Source: Gordionus sp. m RMFG-2023
Taxonomy: Eukaryota > Nematomorpha > Gordioida > Chordodea > Parachordodidae
DNA length: 64,000 nucleotides
Assembly: GCF_954871325.1 (NCBI RefSeq)
Contig: NC_088775.1
Location: 49,205,561-49,269,560, forward strand
Direction: 5' to 3'
Part shown: positions 43,805 to 54,845 of the stretch, piece after piece
How the letters are laid out: every line of letters begins with the position of its first letter
How positions within the stretch are numbered: the first letter of the stretch is position 1
Notes under the pieces: model-generated
Databases searched by the model: none
What the model saw: the letters and a program-made list of their open reading frames with translations, nothing else
Told to the model about the DNA's origin: nothing
Program-made: the position numbers and the translations under genes

Positions 43805-44640
43805 TCACAATTTGGGTCGATTTTTCTACGTTGAAAGCGGAAAAAACAAACTCGATCTAAAATCAGTAGTTTTTCGACTCCGACTCATAGATTGAATCGT
43901 TTTTTCGATCTTAATCCTAGGCGAAGCCAAAAAAAACGACCTCGACCTAAAATCTGGGTAGTTTTTTTCGACTACCACTTAAAGTCGTTATTTTGCGATT
44001 TCGACCCAAAATTGTGGTTATTTTTTTCCACCCGACCCAAAATATGGATTGTTTTTTTTAAACACTACCTAAATTTGGGTTGCTTTTTTTTTACCTAACC
44101 CAAAATCTAAACTTCTTTAGACAAAGGAGCCAATTAGGGTCGCCTCTAATAAATATAATTATAAATAGTATTTTTATATTATATTATGGATGGGAAAGTT
44201 AATTAAAGCCTCTTTAATTATGAGGCTGACTCACTATATAATCGTAATGGGCGGGTCTATATCGGGATCAAATTAAAATTCAGGGAAGATGAACCGTAGC
44301 AAGGAAATTAAAATTTCAATGAAGATAAACCATAGAAAAATGACAACCCATAATCGTTATTTTTTAAACTTTTTTGACGCAAATGGTTACATATTTAAAT
44401 TGTAAACATGTTAAATTAAAATTTCAGTGAAGATGAACTATAGAAGAGTGACAATTAGCATAATCGTTATTTTTAAGCACATGAGTAAATATATAAATTG
44501 TAAACATGTTAAATTAAGATTTAGAAATATTACAATTGTCATTCGTTATTTTTGGCCCAAATTTTTAAAAATATATATTATAAACGTTAAATTAAAATTA
44601 CAATGAAGAAGTACCAAAGTGATAATTATAATATTCGTTT
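43805..44640. repeat. hAT end region: short palindromic array plus 119-bp-type repeats
   Basis: At 43805-44110, degenerate units of about 38 bp (CGACCCAAAATxTGGGTxGTTTTTTT) repeat about eight times. At 44275-44640 follow three to four worn units of the same repeat found in the arms of the 12080-20984 hAT (TTTCAGTGAAGATGAACxATAG, GTAAACATGTTAAATT). So this is one arm of a related but different hAT. No second arm or transposase lies nearby. Confidence 0.65.
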
Positions 44641-45164
44641 TTTTTTAACTTTTTATATACTCAGATATTGTATATATATTATTAAAAATCTATAACTTTC
44701 AATAATATAAAGAATAATTCCCATATTAAGAACCTATCTCATTTTGTTTCGGATATTGTGATTATAAAATTTAAAACACCATTAAATTATCGGTTTCTTA
44801 TTTGCAAATTGCAACAACAAAATCAAAAATATACAATTTTACCTAATGATATTTGTCACACAGTATAATACCTGTTTTAACCCTAATTCTTAAACATAGG
44901 CCTTTGAGACATATAGTTTTCAAGGATTTGATTTTAACTATTTCCTACCTCCCACATGAAACCATTTTTAAAATGAATACAAATGCACTGGACATATATA
45001 CTATAGGAAAACATCGGGCAAAAATATTTCAAATTTATTAAAATGCTTGAAAGGGGAATTAAAAATATTTTTTAATTAATTTATTCCACACAGGAATGCG
45101 TAAATTAATAGATGACGTGTTTTACCTTAAACAAATAAAAATATCTGGAGATCTGACAACCCGA
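44641..45164. other. AT-rich, nothing recognised
   Basis: The 62-codon frame at 44853-45041 matches nothing I know and has no splice context. Confidence 0.4.
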
Positions 45165-45265
45165 ATTATAATGTCAATTCTCAGTTTAGTCATTTGAGGG
45201 GGTTTCAAATAGTTTATTTTTCTGGCTCATTTTGTGTCTAACCTATATAATTATATTATATAAAT

Positions 45266-45917
45266 TAGGGGTGTACCGATACCACTTTTTAAAGGCCGAT
45301 CCGATATTCCAGATATTAAATTGATAGCGGCCGATTACCGATCCGATATCATCTAATTTTGTATTCTGTAAAGATACCAATAGTTTTAATTTTTAATATA
45401 CTTTTTATTTAACATCTATAATTTTACTATACCACAACATATGTCATTTAAATATATTATAATTGTCAGTTGTAGTTTATATTCAATTGCAATTCTAAAA
45501 TATATATATAAATAAGTAATAACATTAATCTATTTACTTAATTAGTAATAAACAAATATATTATGAAATTTGAAATTAATATTTAAAATGAATATATCGA
45601 AGATTTCTTTTTAGAAATACCAAAATTTCCAATTTATCAGAGATCAGTCTGCGATGATGGAGATTATTGAACACTTTTTTAAACAGAATTCAAAAAAAAA
45701 TAACTATGGCAGAAAGTTTATTATCTAATTATACCTATTAAAAAAATTAAATAAAAATGGATTTCGATTTTATCTATAAAAATAAATGGTTTTTTAGATA
45801 TAACTTTTTTTAAAATTTTATAATATTTTATTTTTGTTAGCCATTTTTTATCGGATCGGAAAATTTTATAATATTTGTCGATAACCGATATTTTAAAATG
45901 GGTGAAATATCGTCCCC
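45266..45917. mobile_element. hAT MITE, TAGGGGTGTACC family, 3' end cut by an LTR element
   Basis: Starts TAGGGGTGTACCGATACCAC and follows the inverted sequence of 36290-36984 for most of its length (ACCAATAGTTTTAATTTTTAA, GATAACCGATATTTTAAA). It stops at ATATCGTCCCC, where the LTR fossil begins, so its right terminus is lost or displaced. Confidence 0.75.
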
Positions 45918-46374
45918 TGTAGTAAAGGAGTAATTTATTGTAATATTTTATTTACATATTGTGTGTTATATTGGTCAGTTACTAATGATTATATATATAT
46001 GGATATTTTATAATGTATGATGAGTATAATAATAATGTACGATAAACTTCCTAATATTTTATGTATGCATTTATCCATAATGGAGGAATAAAATGGCAGA
46101 AACCCAATTGTATAATTGGCGACCGAGAAAAAAGAAAAGAACATATAATGTGAAGTCATTGGGTTTTATCAAAATTAGCTATGGAAAATATTATTTCAAT
46201 GGTAATAAACTATGATGTTATTTGTAAAATACATTAATTGTATATGAATTTATTATTATGCAATCTTGTCTTGAAATATGAATTATGAAAAACAATTATT
46301 TATTATAATATGAAATTCCAGAAGAATGAACGCACACAATTATTAAAAATGAGAAGGATAAAATTATGAATATG

Positions 46375-46600
46375 TAGAAATCTGTTGATAATAATTTAAC
46401 AATCATTTGGATGTATATGATAATATGGTATAATCTATTACTTATGGAAATATGGTTTGTGGAAATCTGTTGATTATATGATAATATGGTATAAACTGGT
46501 TACTTATGGAAATATGGTTTGTGGAAATCTGTTGATAATAATTTAAAGTCATTTGGATGTATATGATAATATGGTACAATCTTTTACTTTGGAAATATGG
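46375..46600. repeat. interspersed tandem repeats inside the LTR element
   Basis: GAAATCTGTTGATAATAATTTAA, ATGATAATATGGTATAATC and TTACTTATGGAAATATGG blocks recur three times in varying order. Confidence 0.65.
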
Positions 46601-46879
46601 AAATTGATTACTCTTTGTAACATGGACATTATTGGAACAATTATATAGGAAAACATGGAGATTGGTTTATGGAATTTGGACATTGAGAAAGGGGTTACTT
46701 ATAGAACCTGGCTTATTTTGACATTGTGTAAATGGATACTGATAAATATACTTGACTAATTAAGATCTAAAGGTATAAGGATGTTTGGCTCTCAAATCAC
46801 GTGACCTATGCAAAACTATTGGGGCCGTAAGCCAGATGTAGCCTTATTTGGGTTAAGGAACTACTCCTTATACGATGTA

Positions 46880-47410
46880 GGGATTTGGTACCTCAGGGGC
46901 CATCCAGGGATGATAGCGATTTCTTGGCCAGCTTTAAGATAATAGTGACCTCGTGGGCCATTCAAAGATGACAGTGATCTCTTGGCCAGCTCAGATAATG
47001 ATGATCTCGTGGGCCTTTCAAGTACGATGTCTACCAATAAACTCGATAGCGATACTCCGGTGGGAGATCCGTCGATATTGATTCTCCAGTGGGAGATCAA
47101 GGCATAATGGCTCGATAACGATTCTCCGGTGGGATATCCATCGATATTGATACTCCGGTGGGAGATTCAACAAGGGAAACGATATTGATACTCTAGGTGA
47201 GATCAATCTACTGGGAAACGATATTGATACTCTAGGTGAGATCAATGATCAAGGAAAACGATATTGATACTCTAGGTGATATCAATTAACAAGGAAAACG
47301 ATATTGATACTCTAGGTGAGATCAATCAACAAGGAAAACGATATTGATACTCTAGGTGAGATTAATCAACAAGGAAAACGATATTGATACTCTAGGCGAG
47401 ATCAATCTTA
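46880..47410. repeat. two tandem repeat families inside the LTR element
   Basis: First, units with GATCTCGTGGGCC and TTGGCCAGCT (46890-47020), then CTCCGGTGGGAGAT units with CGATATTGAT (47050-47170), passing into six near-identical 39-40-bp units of AACGATATTGATACTCTAGG plus TGAGATCAAT (47175-47405). The graded change suggests that one array evolved from the other. Open frames across it are by-products of the repeat. Confidence 0.8.
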
Positions 47411-48804
47411 CCAAGGCAGCGGTAAATGGAGACCAAAGACTAGGATGTTTTAGGAAAAATTTTAAGTTGTGTTTCCTTTCAATTAATGAAGGGGAAATGT
47501 AGTAAAGGAGTAATTTATTGTAATATTTTATTTACATATTATGTGTTATATTTGTCAGCTACTAATGATTATATATATGGATATTTATTGTATGTTTTAT
47601 AATGTATGATGAGTATAATAATATGTACGGTAAACTTCATAATATTTTATGTATGCATTTATCCATAATGGAGGAATAAAATGACAGAAACCCAATTGTA
47701 TAAATCCATGTTATTTTTGGAGTTATATCAATTCACAGTTTAGCCATTTTTATGGATTTTTTAAAATTAGTTAATTTATTTTTTGATTAAAATAAAAATT
47801 AATCGAAGCTTCCAAAATTATTTTTGGAGTTAATCTCACTTTTCTTAGTCATCTATAGGGTTTTTTAAAATAGTGTATTTTTCCTCATTCTGTGTATACT
47901 AACTTATATAATCATAAAATAAGAATAATCAAAGTTACCATTATTTTTGGAGTTAATTCTCAGTTAAATCTGTCATATTTGTTATATTATTTATTTTAAA
48001 AAAAATTTGTTTATTTATATCGTGTAATTTTATATATCACATGTAGAACTAGTGATTTCTTTGTCCCAAAGAAGTCTAAAAGGGACGAGATTTTATAATT
48101 ATAATGACTAACATTTTTTTTTGTGGTTATATATTTAGTTGGCATATAAAATTTGGAGTTGAAAATTTATTAGTTTTAGAGTTGTTAAATTGTATAAGTT
48201 ATTAAATAGTGTTGTACTACTGGTAGTTTTTTATATTATATAATTTTCACAGTCATTTTATAAATCTTTAGGTTTTTCAAAAAAGTTTTTTTTGGCTTAT
48301 TTTGTACCCAAAGAATATTATTTTTTATAATAAAACATTCAAATTACGATTTTAAAATATAATTATTCATGTTTTGGGGGAACTTGTAGAACCCCATCTC
48401 CGTTTTAATAGAAAGAGTTTATATTATAATTTTTTAAAATAAATAAAAATTTTATCAATTTAAAAAAAAAAAACTTATATAATTATAAATACAAATCGCT
48501 TTTCACCATTATTTTTGGAATTTTTTGATATCGATTCTCAGTTTAGTCATTTTTTTTAGTTTTTTGAAGAGTTATTTTTTTGACTCATTTTGTGTATGCT
48601 AACTTATATAATCATAAAATAAAAATCAAAGTTTCCATCATTATTTTTGGAATTATAGATAAATTACATCAAATAGTTAATTTACCTCTAAAAAATTTAA
48701 TAATTTTATGACCCTCTAACAATAAATGTGAAAGTATAAATCATGTTAAAAAAGTTCCTTTACATATAATGATATATAAAATAAATGGTATTGTTTTAAT
48801 TCAG

Positions 48805-49033
48805 GAAAAAGACTTGAAAAACGTTAGATATATCATTAATGCATTAGAACTTGGCTGAGATGACAGATGCTGAACATAAGGCAATTCTGTTGAAAATACT
48901 TAAAGAAGATTGTAATAGAAAACTAATTTTCTTAACTTGTGGTCAATTAGCTATACTGGAACCTCTAGGATCAAAAAACCCTACTCAAGACAAAAGAGCC
49001 AAAGTGGAAAGAACGAAAACAATAAAGCCATAG
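48805..49033 (+). pseudogene. unrecognised exon with a one-base frame break
   Basis: After an acceptor-like TTTTAATTCAG the sequence reads EKDLKNVRYIINALELG and then a stop. Shifting one base, the next frame continues as AEMTDAEHKAILLKILKEDC, NRKLIFLTCGQLAILEPLGS and a basic tail ending KTIKP at TAG 49031. The two halves join naturally into one helical protein, so this looks like a real coding exon with a single indel, or a sequencing error. Family not recognised. It may be a host gene remnant. Confidence 0.4.
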
Positions 49034-49964
49034 ATTTTTTTTATTAAGTAGACAAGTACTGGTTCGAACTAGTTCTTATATTTTTTTGAAGATATCAATA
49101 AATTACTAAAATTCCTAAACTAAGTCAGGACACTATTTCAGGAGAAAAATAGCTTGGGGTTTATAAATTCTAGGAGTTTTTTTAAAAAAATATATCATTT
49201 AAACATCTTAATTTTCAAAATTTGCCTCTTAATTACCTAATATAACACTATTCTTGAAGATTATAATCTTCCATATTTAAATCAGGTAAGAGCTTAGGCA
49301 ATCGTAAATACGATAATTTCCATACATAACGTTTTTTCAAACATATTTTGAGTAATATTACGAGCAATATTTTTTTATTTCCAAACAAAGGATAATAATT
49401 TTAGGAATTGATTTTTTCGAGTAAGTTCATTTATCAAAATTTCCGTTAAATAGAGTTTAAAAATCCTGAACCCGAGTTAAATCCTAATTTGTTAATCTAA
49501 CAGACATTTTTCTCTTAATATTGTACAAAAGTTAAAAATAAAATGTTAAGATCTAAACCTGCCCTTAAGAGCTATGCGATGCTCAAAAAAAATTTATTTT
49601 TTACCCCGCTCCGTTCAAACTTATATACACCATAGAACCACACTTATTTGATACCCATCCATCATCATATCAATATTTGGTGCTGATAAAATTATTCCTG
49701 ACCTACGTAGTAAGCTTTGCCGATCGAGAAGTGTTTGGTTTGCTACTTATTAAATAGATCTAATTAGCTATCGATTGATACCTCTAATAACCTCAATAAA
49801 AAACAACTTGAAATACATTGGCCTGAACCCCGGATCTGTGCTCGGGTTTCGAGCTCATGGCTAGTTTAGTCGATTTTTAGACCCAAACCCCCAGCTGGCT
49901 TTTACACAACCAACCAATAATTAGCACTTATATAAGTAATCAAATTTTATAAAATTTAAGTTAA
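49034..49964. other. mixed AT-rich sequence, no gene identified
   Basis: No reading frame resembles a known family. GC-richer pieces at 49620-49900 may belong to the hAT whose end is at 49965-50184 or to the Gypsy fossil beyond it. Confidence 0.35.
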
Positions 49965-50184
49965 CCAATTTATTCACGACTCAAGTTCAGATCTCAAATC
50001 GCGACTTGAATTCATGACTCAAGTTCAGACTTCTAGTCGTGACTTGAGTTTATGACTCAAGTTCAGACTTCGAGTCGTGACTTGAGTTTATGACTCGAGT
50101 TGTAAAAACAAGTCGATTAATCGACTCAAAACTCTACTTGAGTTGTAGTTAAGCCGACTCCGCTGAGTCGTTTAACAACACTAG
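49965..50184. mobile_element. hAT end with ACTTGAGTC palindromic array
   Basis: Ends GAGTCGTTTAACAACACTA at 50184, the same terminus as the 12080-20984 element. It is preceded by alternating GACTCAAGTTCAGA and CGTGACTTGAGTTTAT units in palindromic order. Beyond 50184 the Gypsy integrase sequence resumes, so the element inserted into that fossil. The left end was not located. Confidence 0.6.
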
Positions 50185-51640
50185 TTCCAGTACTATTTGT
50201 TGATGTTAAATTGACCAACTTTATTTCTGGCCATTTGCTATAACTATCTAGAATTATTAACAATAATTTTCCTTGAAAGGGACCTGCTAAATGTAGTTGT
50301 GTCCATTGTTTTCACTCACTAGGCCACGTAGGACTAATTGGTTTTTAAAAATTTCCATAACTTTGACACTAAATTTTTCAATTTCATAATTTACTGTCAG
50401 CCATCATACATGTTCGAAAGCAAGTGTTTTCATACATGGCATTCCCAGATATCCTTAGTGTAACTATCATTCGTATACCTCGTAGAAGACATCCTCCCTC
50501 TAATAATTTCCTCCTTTTTTTAAAAAAAAACTATTGTATATTATTATTTATCTTCTTAGGACAACCGTCGGGTATATATCTGCATGACAAGTTTGGATCA
50601 CTTGCGGTGTTTTTTAACTTGTATATTTGATATAGCATTTAATTGAACATAATCATATTGATGATGTCTGGTAATTGTTCCCGTTCACTTATTTGTTCAT
50701 CGGATAATGGTAGTCTCGATAGCAGGTCGCAATTTGCATGTTTCTTTGATCCTCATAAAATTAAGTAGTAAGCAAAATTCGCTGCATATGATGACCATCT
50801 AATTAATCTGGAAGACAAGTCACTCATGTTTTTATGGAATTCAATAAAGACTGCTTTGCAATCAGTTATAATTGAAATTTATCACCTATTAATAATGATT
50901 TAAATTTTTTCAAGTCCAAAAATTATTGATAACACTTCTTTTTCCTCCTGACTATAGTTTTTTAGCAGGCGATAACGTTCTTGACGTGAACGCAATAGCT
51001 TTATCATTATCCGATGAAATAGAATGAGATAATACTGCACCGATTCCATAATTTGAAGTCTCCGCTCTTAACGTGATAGGTATCTTTGGATTATATTGTA
51101 CTAATATATCGGTGCCTCTATGATTGTGTTTTATAGCAACTTTATCGCTTCCTTTTGTTCTAATTCTCATTTCCATTCTTTATTTTTATGTAATAATTTA
51201 TATAGTGGTGTGGCTATTGTTGAAAAGATTGGGATATATTTATATTAGTAATTTATTAACCCTAAAACATTTGAACCTCCTTTTTATTTATTGGCGTTGG
51301 TGCTTTTGTTATTTCATCTAAATGTTTTGTAGCCTGCGAGATACCATCCTTATAATTTTCGCCCTAAAAATTCTATCTCTTCCGCAAACTATTTACATTT
51401 ATCAAAATGTAATCTAATTCTGTTGTCTCTTAATATTGTTAATACCTTGTGCACATATGTTTTCCTGATCCTTTACGGTTAGCCCACTTACTAGTATGTC
51501 ACCCAATTAAACTGCTGTTCTTGGTAGACCTTTTAGTAAGAAATCTATGGCATGTTGAAATATGATAATGAATATTTATTACTTTTTATTAATCCCATTG
51601 AATGAGTCTTTCTATAGTTGACCATAATTTAGTTCACTAA
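50185..51640 (-). mobile_element. broken Ty3/Gypsy LTR retroelement fossil (RT end, RNase H, integrase part)
   Basis: On the minus strand, from high to low coordinates, there are pieces of the reverse transcriptase C-terminal region (about 51540-51380), the RNase H domain (51176-50952, with ETSNYGIGAVLSH and AIAFTSRTLS) and an integrase-core stretch (about 50330-50190, AGPFQGKLLLIILDSYSKWP). This is Gypsy pol order. LTRs and gag are not visible here. It is broken, with many breaks, and interrupted by the hAT end at 50184. The heavy decay suggests an old copy. Confidence 0.75.
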
Positions 51641-51916
51641 TTTTTTTAATTTTAAAATAACTATCGTTATTGTTGGGGTCAAATAATTTAATGATTTTAT
51701 TTAGTTATATTATATTATATAAAATTATTGATATTACAATCAAATGTCGTTTTAAATTGGAACTTGAAGATTTTGAAACTTATACTTTTTGGGCACTACA
51801 TTCGGTAAGTATTGAATTAGTTTCTTCAATTTAGGTATTTTTCATATTTGGGCCATGGTAATGTTAATTCATCTGATTTTGAATTTTCAAAATCAGATAA
51901 TGATGATGAAATAATA

Positions 51917-52316
51917 GGTTAAGGATGCTTACTACCAAGTGAATGTATGGAAATATTCTAAATAACAACCTAATTTGCTAAATACCAACCAAAATTTATT
52001 AAAATGTAATAAGACCGTTATTATTTAATATATTATAATGGAATCACGTGGTCGAGTCCGCCCTCCTATATATCATCCCCCCAAGGATGAAACCACCAAG
52101 TTAGATTAAGGAAAAAAACATGACCATTCCAGGGATTCGAACCCGTGACCATGGGATCAATAAGCCACGCTCTTTCCTACTAGGCCATAGAGGCTTTCCA
52201 AAAATCACGATTTTTCAAATATATATTATAAATATAGTTGGTAGTGCCTATCCAAATGAAAAATAAACAAAATTTAAATTTGATAGATAGTACCTTAAGG
52301 GTAAGCATCATTAACC
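51917..52316. mobile_element. 400-bp MITE with 9-bp target duplication and tRNA-like insert
   Basis: Ends GGTTAAGGATGCTTAC and GTAAGCATCATTAACC are inverted repeats. GAAATAATA flanks both sides exactly (51908-51916, 52317-52325). A 9-bp duplication points to a Mutator-like or similar superfamily rather than hAT (8 bp). The middle carries CACGTGGTCGAGTCC and the tRNA-like segment at 52121-52198. No coding sequence. Confidence 0.75.
52121..52198 (-). other. tRNA-like sequence (SINE head or tRNA remnant)
   Basis: The minus strand reads GCCTCTATGGCCTAGTAGG (A-box-like TGGCCTAGTAGG) and, 30-odd bases on, a perfect B box GGTTCGAATCC within ACGGGTTCGAATCCC. The two acceptor strands (GCCTCTA and GAATGGT) do not pair and the anticodon arm is poor, so it is not a functional tRNA. 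A tRNA-derived SINE head captured by the MITE is the best reading. Confidence 0.55.
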
Positions 52317-52325
52317 GAAATAATA

Positions 52326-52767
52326 ATATGCATGCTTATGCTAATCTATTAAATTAACAATTATATTCAAATTAAACTATAATAATGGTGTGTTAAAAAA
52401 AATGAAAAGGAAAAGGGAAAACAGTTGATTATAAAATATAAGCTTTTTTCTTAAAAAATTCGGAATAATATTAAATTTTTCAAATAAATAAAAATAAAAG
52501 GTGTTTTTAAAATTGAACGAACGTTAAATTCGAACGCGTTCGTTATAAGAAAGGAACGCGTTCACGTTCAAAGTTCGTCATTAAATAATACTGTTCAAAA
52601 CTATTTTATATTTTTGTCTTAATATTTTACAATTGTTTGTGTCAATTTAAAACTTGACTAAGAATATTAGTTAATATCATCAATATTTTCTTTTAACCAT
52701 ATATATTGTTCAACATATAGTAGATCCTTATTTTCCAGCACCTTTTAAATTAATTAATAATAATTTT
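52326..52767. other. AT-rich, with a GAACGCGTTC palindrome cluster
   Basis: At 52515-52605 GAACGAACGTT, CGAACGCGTTCG and GGAACGCGTTCACGTTC alternate as inverted repeats, like hAT subterminal palindromes. No ends or duplication found. Confidence 0.4.
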
Positions 52768-52971
52768 TTATTTTTTCCCGGATTTTAGTTCGGTGAGAGA
52801 ATATAAATTATTAAATTTAGCCTTTACAGCTAAAAATTTCTTTTTCACTTGATCACAATTCAAGTTATATGTTTTTCCTATTTCCTCTCAAATTTTCCCA
52901 TTTTCTACAGAATCTCTTAATTTTAAGTCATTTTCGCACCAGAGGTTCCTGTGCACTCTTATGCTTTCCAT
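52768..52971 (-). pseudogene. MADF (Myb/SANT-like) domain fragment with one stop
   Basis: Reads MESIRVHRNLWCENDLKLRD, SVENGKI, a TGA, EEIGKTYNLNCDQVKKKFLA and VKAKFNNLYSLTELKSGK. HRNLW, then W-x-x-I (here stop-x-x-I), then VKKKF and the SGK end match MADF domains, which bind DNA in animal transcription factors and PIF/Harbinger helper proteins. The TGA falls on the usually conserved Trp, so one G-to-A change explains it. Host gene remnant or Harbinger accessory protein cannot be separated here. Confidence 0.6.
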
Positions 52972-53371
52972 AAAATTATATTCTGACACTAAAATTATAG
53001 TAATATAAAAGGCTATAATCGTTTGGGTTAGTAAATTTATAAAAATTAACAGCATTAAAAATTATTAAATTTTTATTAATACCAAAAAATGTAATTTGAC
53101 TATATTGTATTTTTACATTAAAAATAGCTTCAAAATTTATTTATTTATAATTTTAAGATTTTGGATGCAGCCTAAAAAACAACCTAAATTTCTAAAAAAC
53201 ATTTATTTTGAAAAAACTGTTAAAAAAATATTATCATTTGTTTAAAAAAGTTTTTTAAATCAATTTTGTTTTAAAAATAACTTGTTTTTTTTAAAAAATA
53301 TTTGTCCTGAATGAAATCAAAACCATTTGAAAATTGAAAAAAAACATCATGTTTCGAGAAAACAACATTTG

Positions 53372-53416
53372 TTGAAACATTTTTTTCTATTATATTTGTA
53401 CCATAAGAGGCATGCA
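53372..53416 (+). repeat. 45-bp direct repeat, first copy
   Basis: Begins TTGAAACATTTTTTTC and ends ATAAGAGGCATGCA. Identical to 58644-58688, about 5.3 kb away, in the same orientation, enclosing the P-element relic. Confidence 0.9.
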
Positions 53417-54845
53417 CCTACGACCAATAATATATATAACTATAGATTGGCGATTCATTCATTCAATGCATTATAAAAGTGTCCACACATTATAATCAGC
53501 TGTAGCGCTATTTTGTAATTTGGTTATCCATTATTTGTCAGCAAGAAATATTAATATATAGAAAACAAGTCTACTACGATAATTTAGTTTTAAAGGTTTC
53601 GATTTATGATACAATATTTTATAGTATCTTTTGTTCTTAAATTTTCATAAGATTTTTTTTGTGAAGATGGACTCGGTGATTATATTTAAAAAATGAATTT
53701 CAGACTAACCCACCTTTTAATTTTTTAAAATATAGTTTACCTAATCATGCATGGACTTATAAATCTTATGTTAATGCATGTTAGGATACATGCAAAACAG
53801 ATCTTTTAATATCACTAGCATTTATTATTTTATTTAGATAATGGGAGTGTGCTGTGTTCATAATTGTAATAAAACAAATAGAATCTAATACACATATTTC
53901 TTATCACAAGTATATATATTATTTTTTATATGCAACATATTTATTACATAAAGCATTAATATGCTATAAACATTTTAAAAAATCCTTATTTAATAAAAAT
54001 ATAAAGTTTTCTCATTTTTATTGCTAGGACAAATAATGCTTCTTCCTCTTGAGTTGATAAGATTTCTATTTTGAACTTTGCCTAAATATTTTAGTTAGCC
54101 ATTTTTAAAATACATATTTACTCTGATACAGTTTCATTTTAAATATTTTTAAGAAATATGTAAACCATATATATAATAATAAAGGCTCTGCCAATCAACA
54201 AATTTTTACTGATCCAATACTATATTACTAATAACTGATCTGATATTTATATTGATTTTTATGTACTATCTATTTTTGTATCAATGTCATAAATATATCT
54301 TATATTTTACTCATTATTATTCACCTATTTTTAAATATAGATTTCCATTAAAATCCAAAGAATTATTGGAAAAATGGTTGCAGGCTATAAATAGAAAAAA
54401 TTTTATGCCTAATAAATATAGTATTATTTGTGAAAGGCATTTTAAAAATACTTGTTTCATTCATACTATATTCGGAAAGATTTTATTGAAGGAAGTTCAA
54501 TTCCATCGATATTTAGTATATCTAAGCCACTTCATGATATATGTTAACCAGGCTTGTTAATCGATCCTTAAAAAGGATCGCGATCAATATCACGATCCTT
54601 TTCTTATTTAAATTTCTGATCGACACAAAATTAACTAATATAAAAAATAATATGGTATAAATTTATTGTAAATGAATAATATAATATAAATATAACAATT
54701 TTAATATATTTATTTATAATTAAATTAATAATTTTTTTTCTAAATTATCATTATTTAAACAACCACGTTTTTCATTAAGTACATGTTTAGCTTTACTAAA
54801 CAAGCGCTCCACAGGAGCCCTTGATGATAAAGGTTTGATATTTAG

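Larger units (their letters stand above)
45918..47703 (+). mobile_element. small non-coding LTR retroelement fossil (TRIM type)
   Basis: Two direct repeats of about 197 bp (45918-46115 and 47508-47703), each beginning TGTAGTAAAGG and ending ATTGTATAA, serve as LTRs. Just inside the first is TTGGCGACCGAG, a primer-binding-site-like sequence of Gypsy-type elements. Just before the second is a purine tract, GAAGGGGAAA. The 1.4 kb between contains no gag or pol, only repeats, so the element is non-autonomous. The LTRs differ at several per cent of positions, suggesting moderate age. A clear target duplication was not found. Confidence 0.75.
45165..48665. repeat. about 150-bp repeat family, array split by insertions
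   Basis: A unit with TTATTTTTGGAGTTxATTCTCAG, TTTAGTCAT, CTCATTTTGTGTATxCTAACT and ATAATCATAAAATAA occurs at about 45166-45262, 47710-47800, 47818-47950, 47940-48010 and 48505-48665. The first copy stops where the hAT at 45266 begins and the rest resume after the LTR element ends at 47703, so one array was split. Confidence 0.6.

Noticed and set aside
46861-47245. Two overlapping minus-strand frames with ISPRVSISFP-type repeats
   Set aside because: They follow the tandem repeat period inside the LTR fossil and show no domain.
45166-48665. Centromeric satellite
   Set aside because: Only a handful of diverged, irregularly spaced units; no long homogeneous array.
52121-52198. Functional tRNA gene on the minus strand
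   Set aside because: The B box is perfect, but the acceptor strands do not pair and the anticodon arm is poor.
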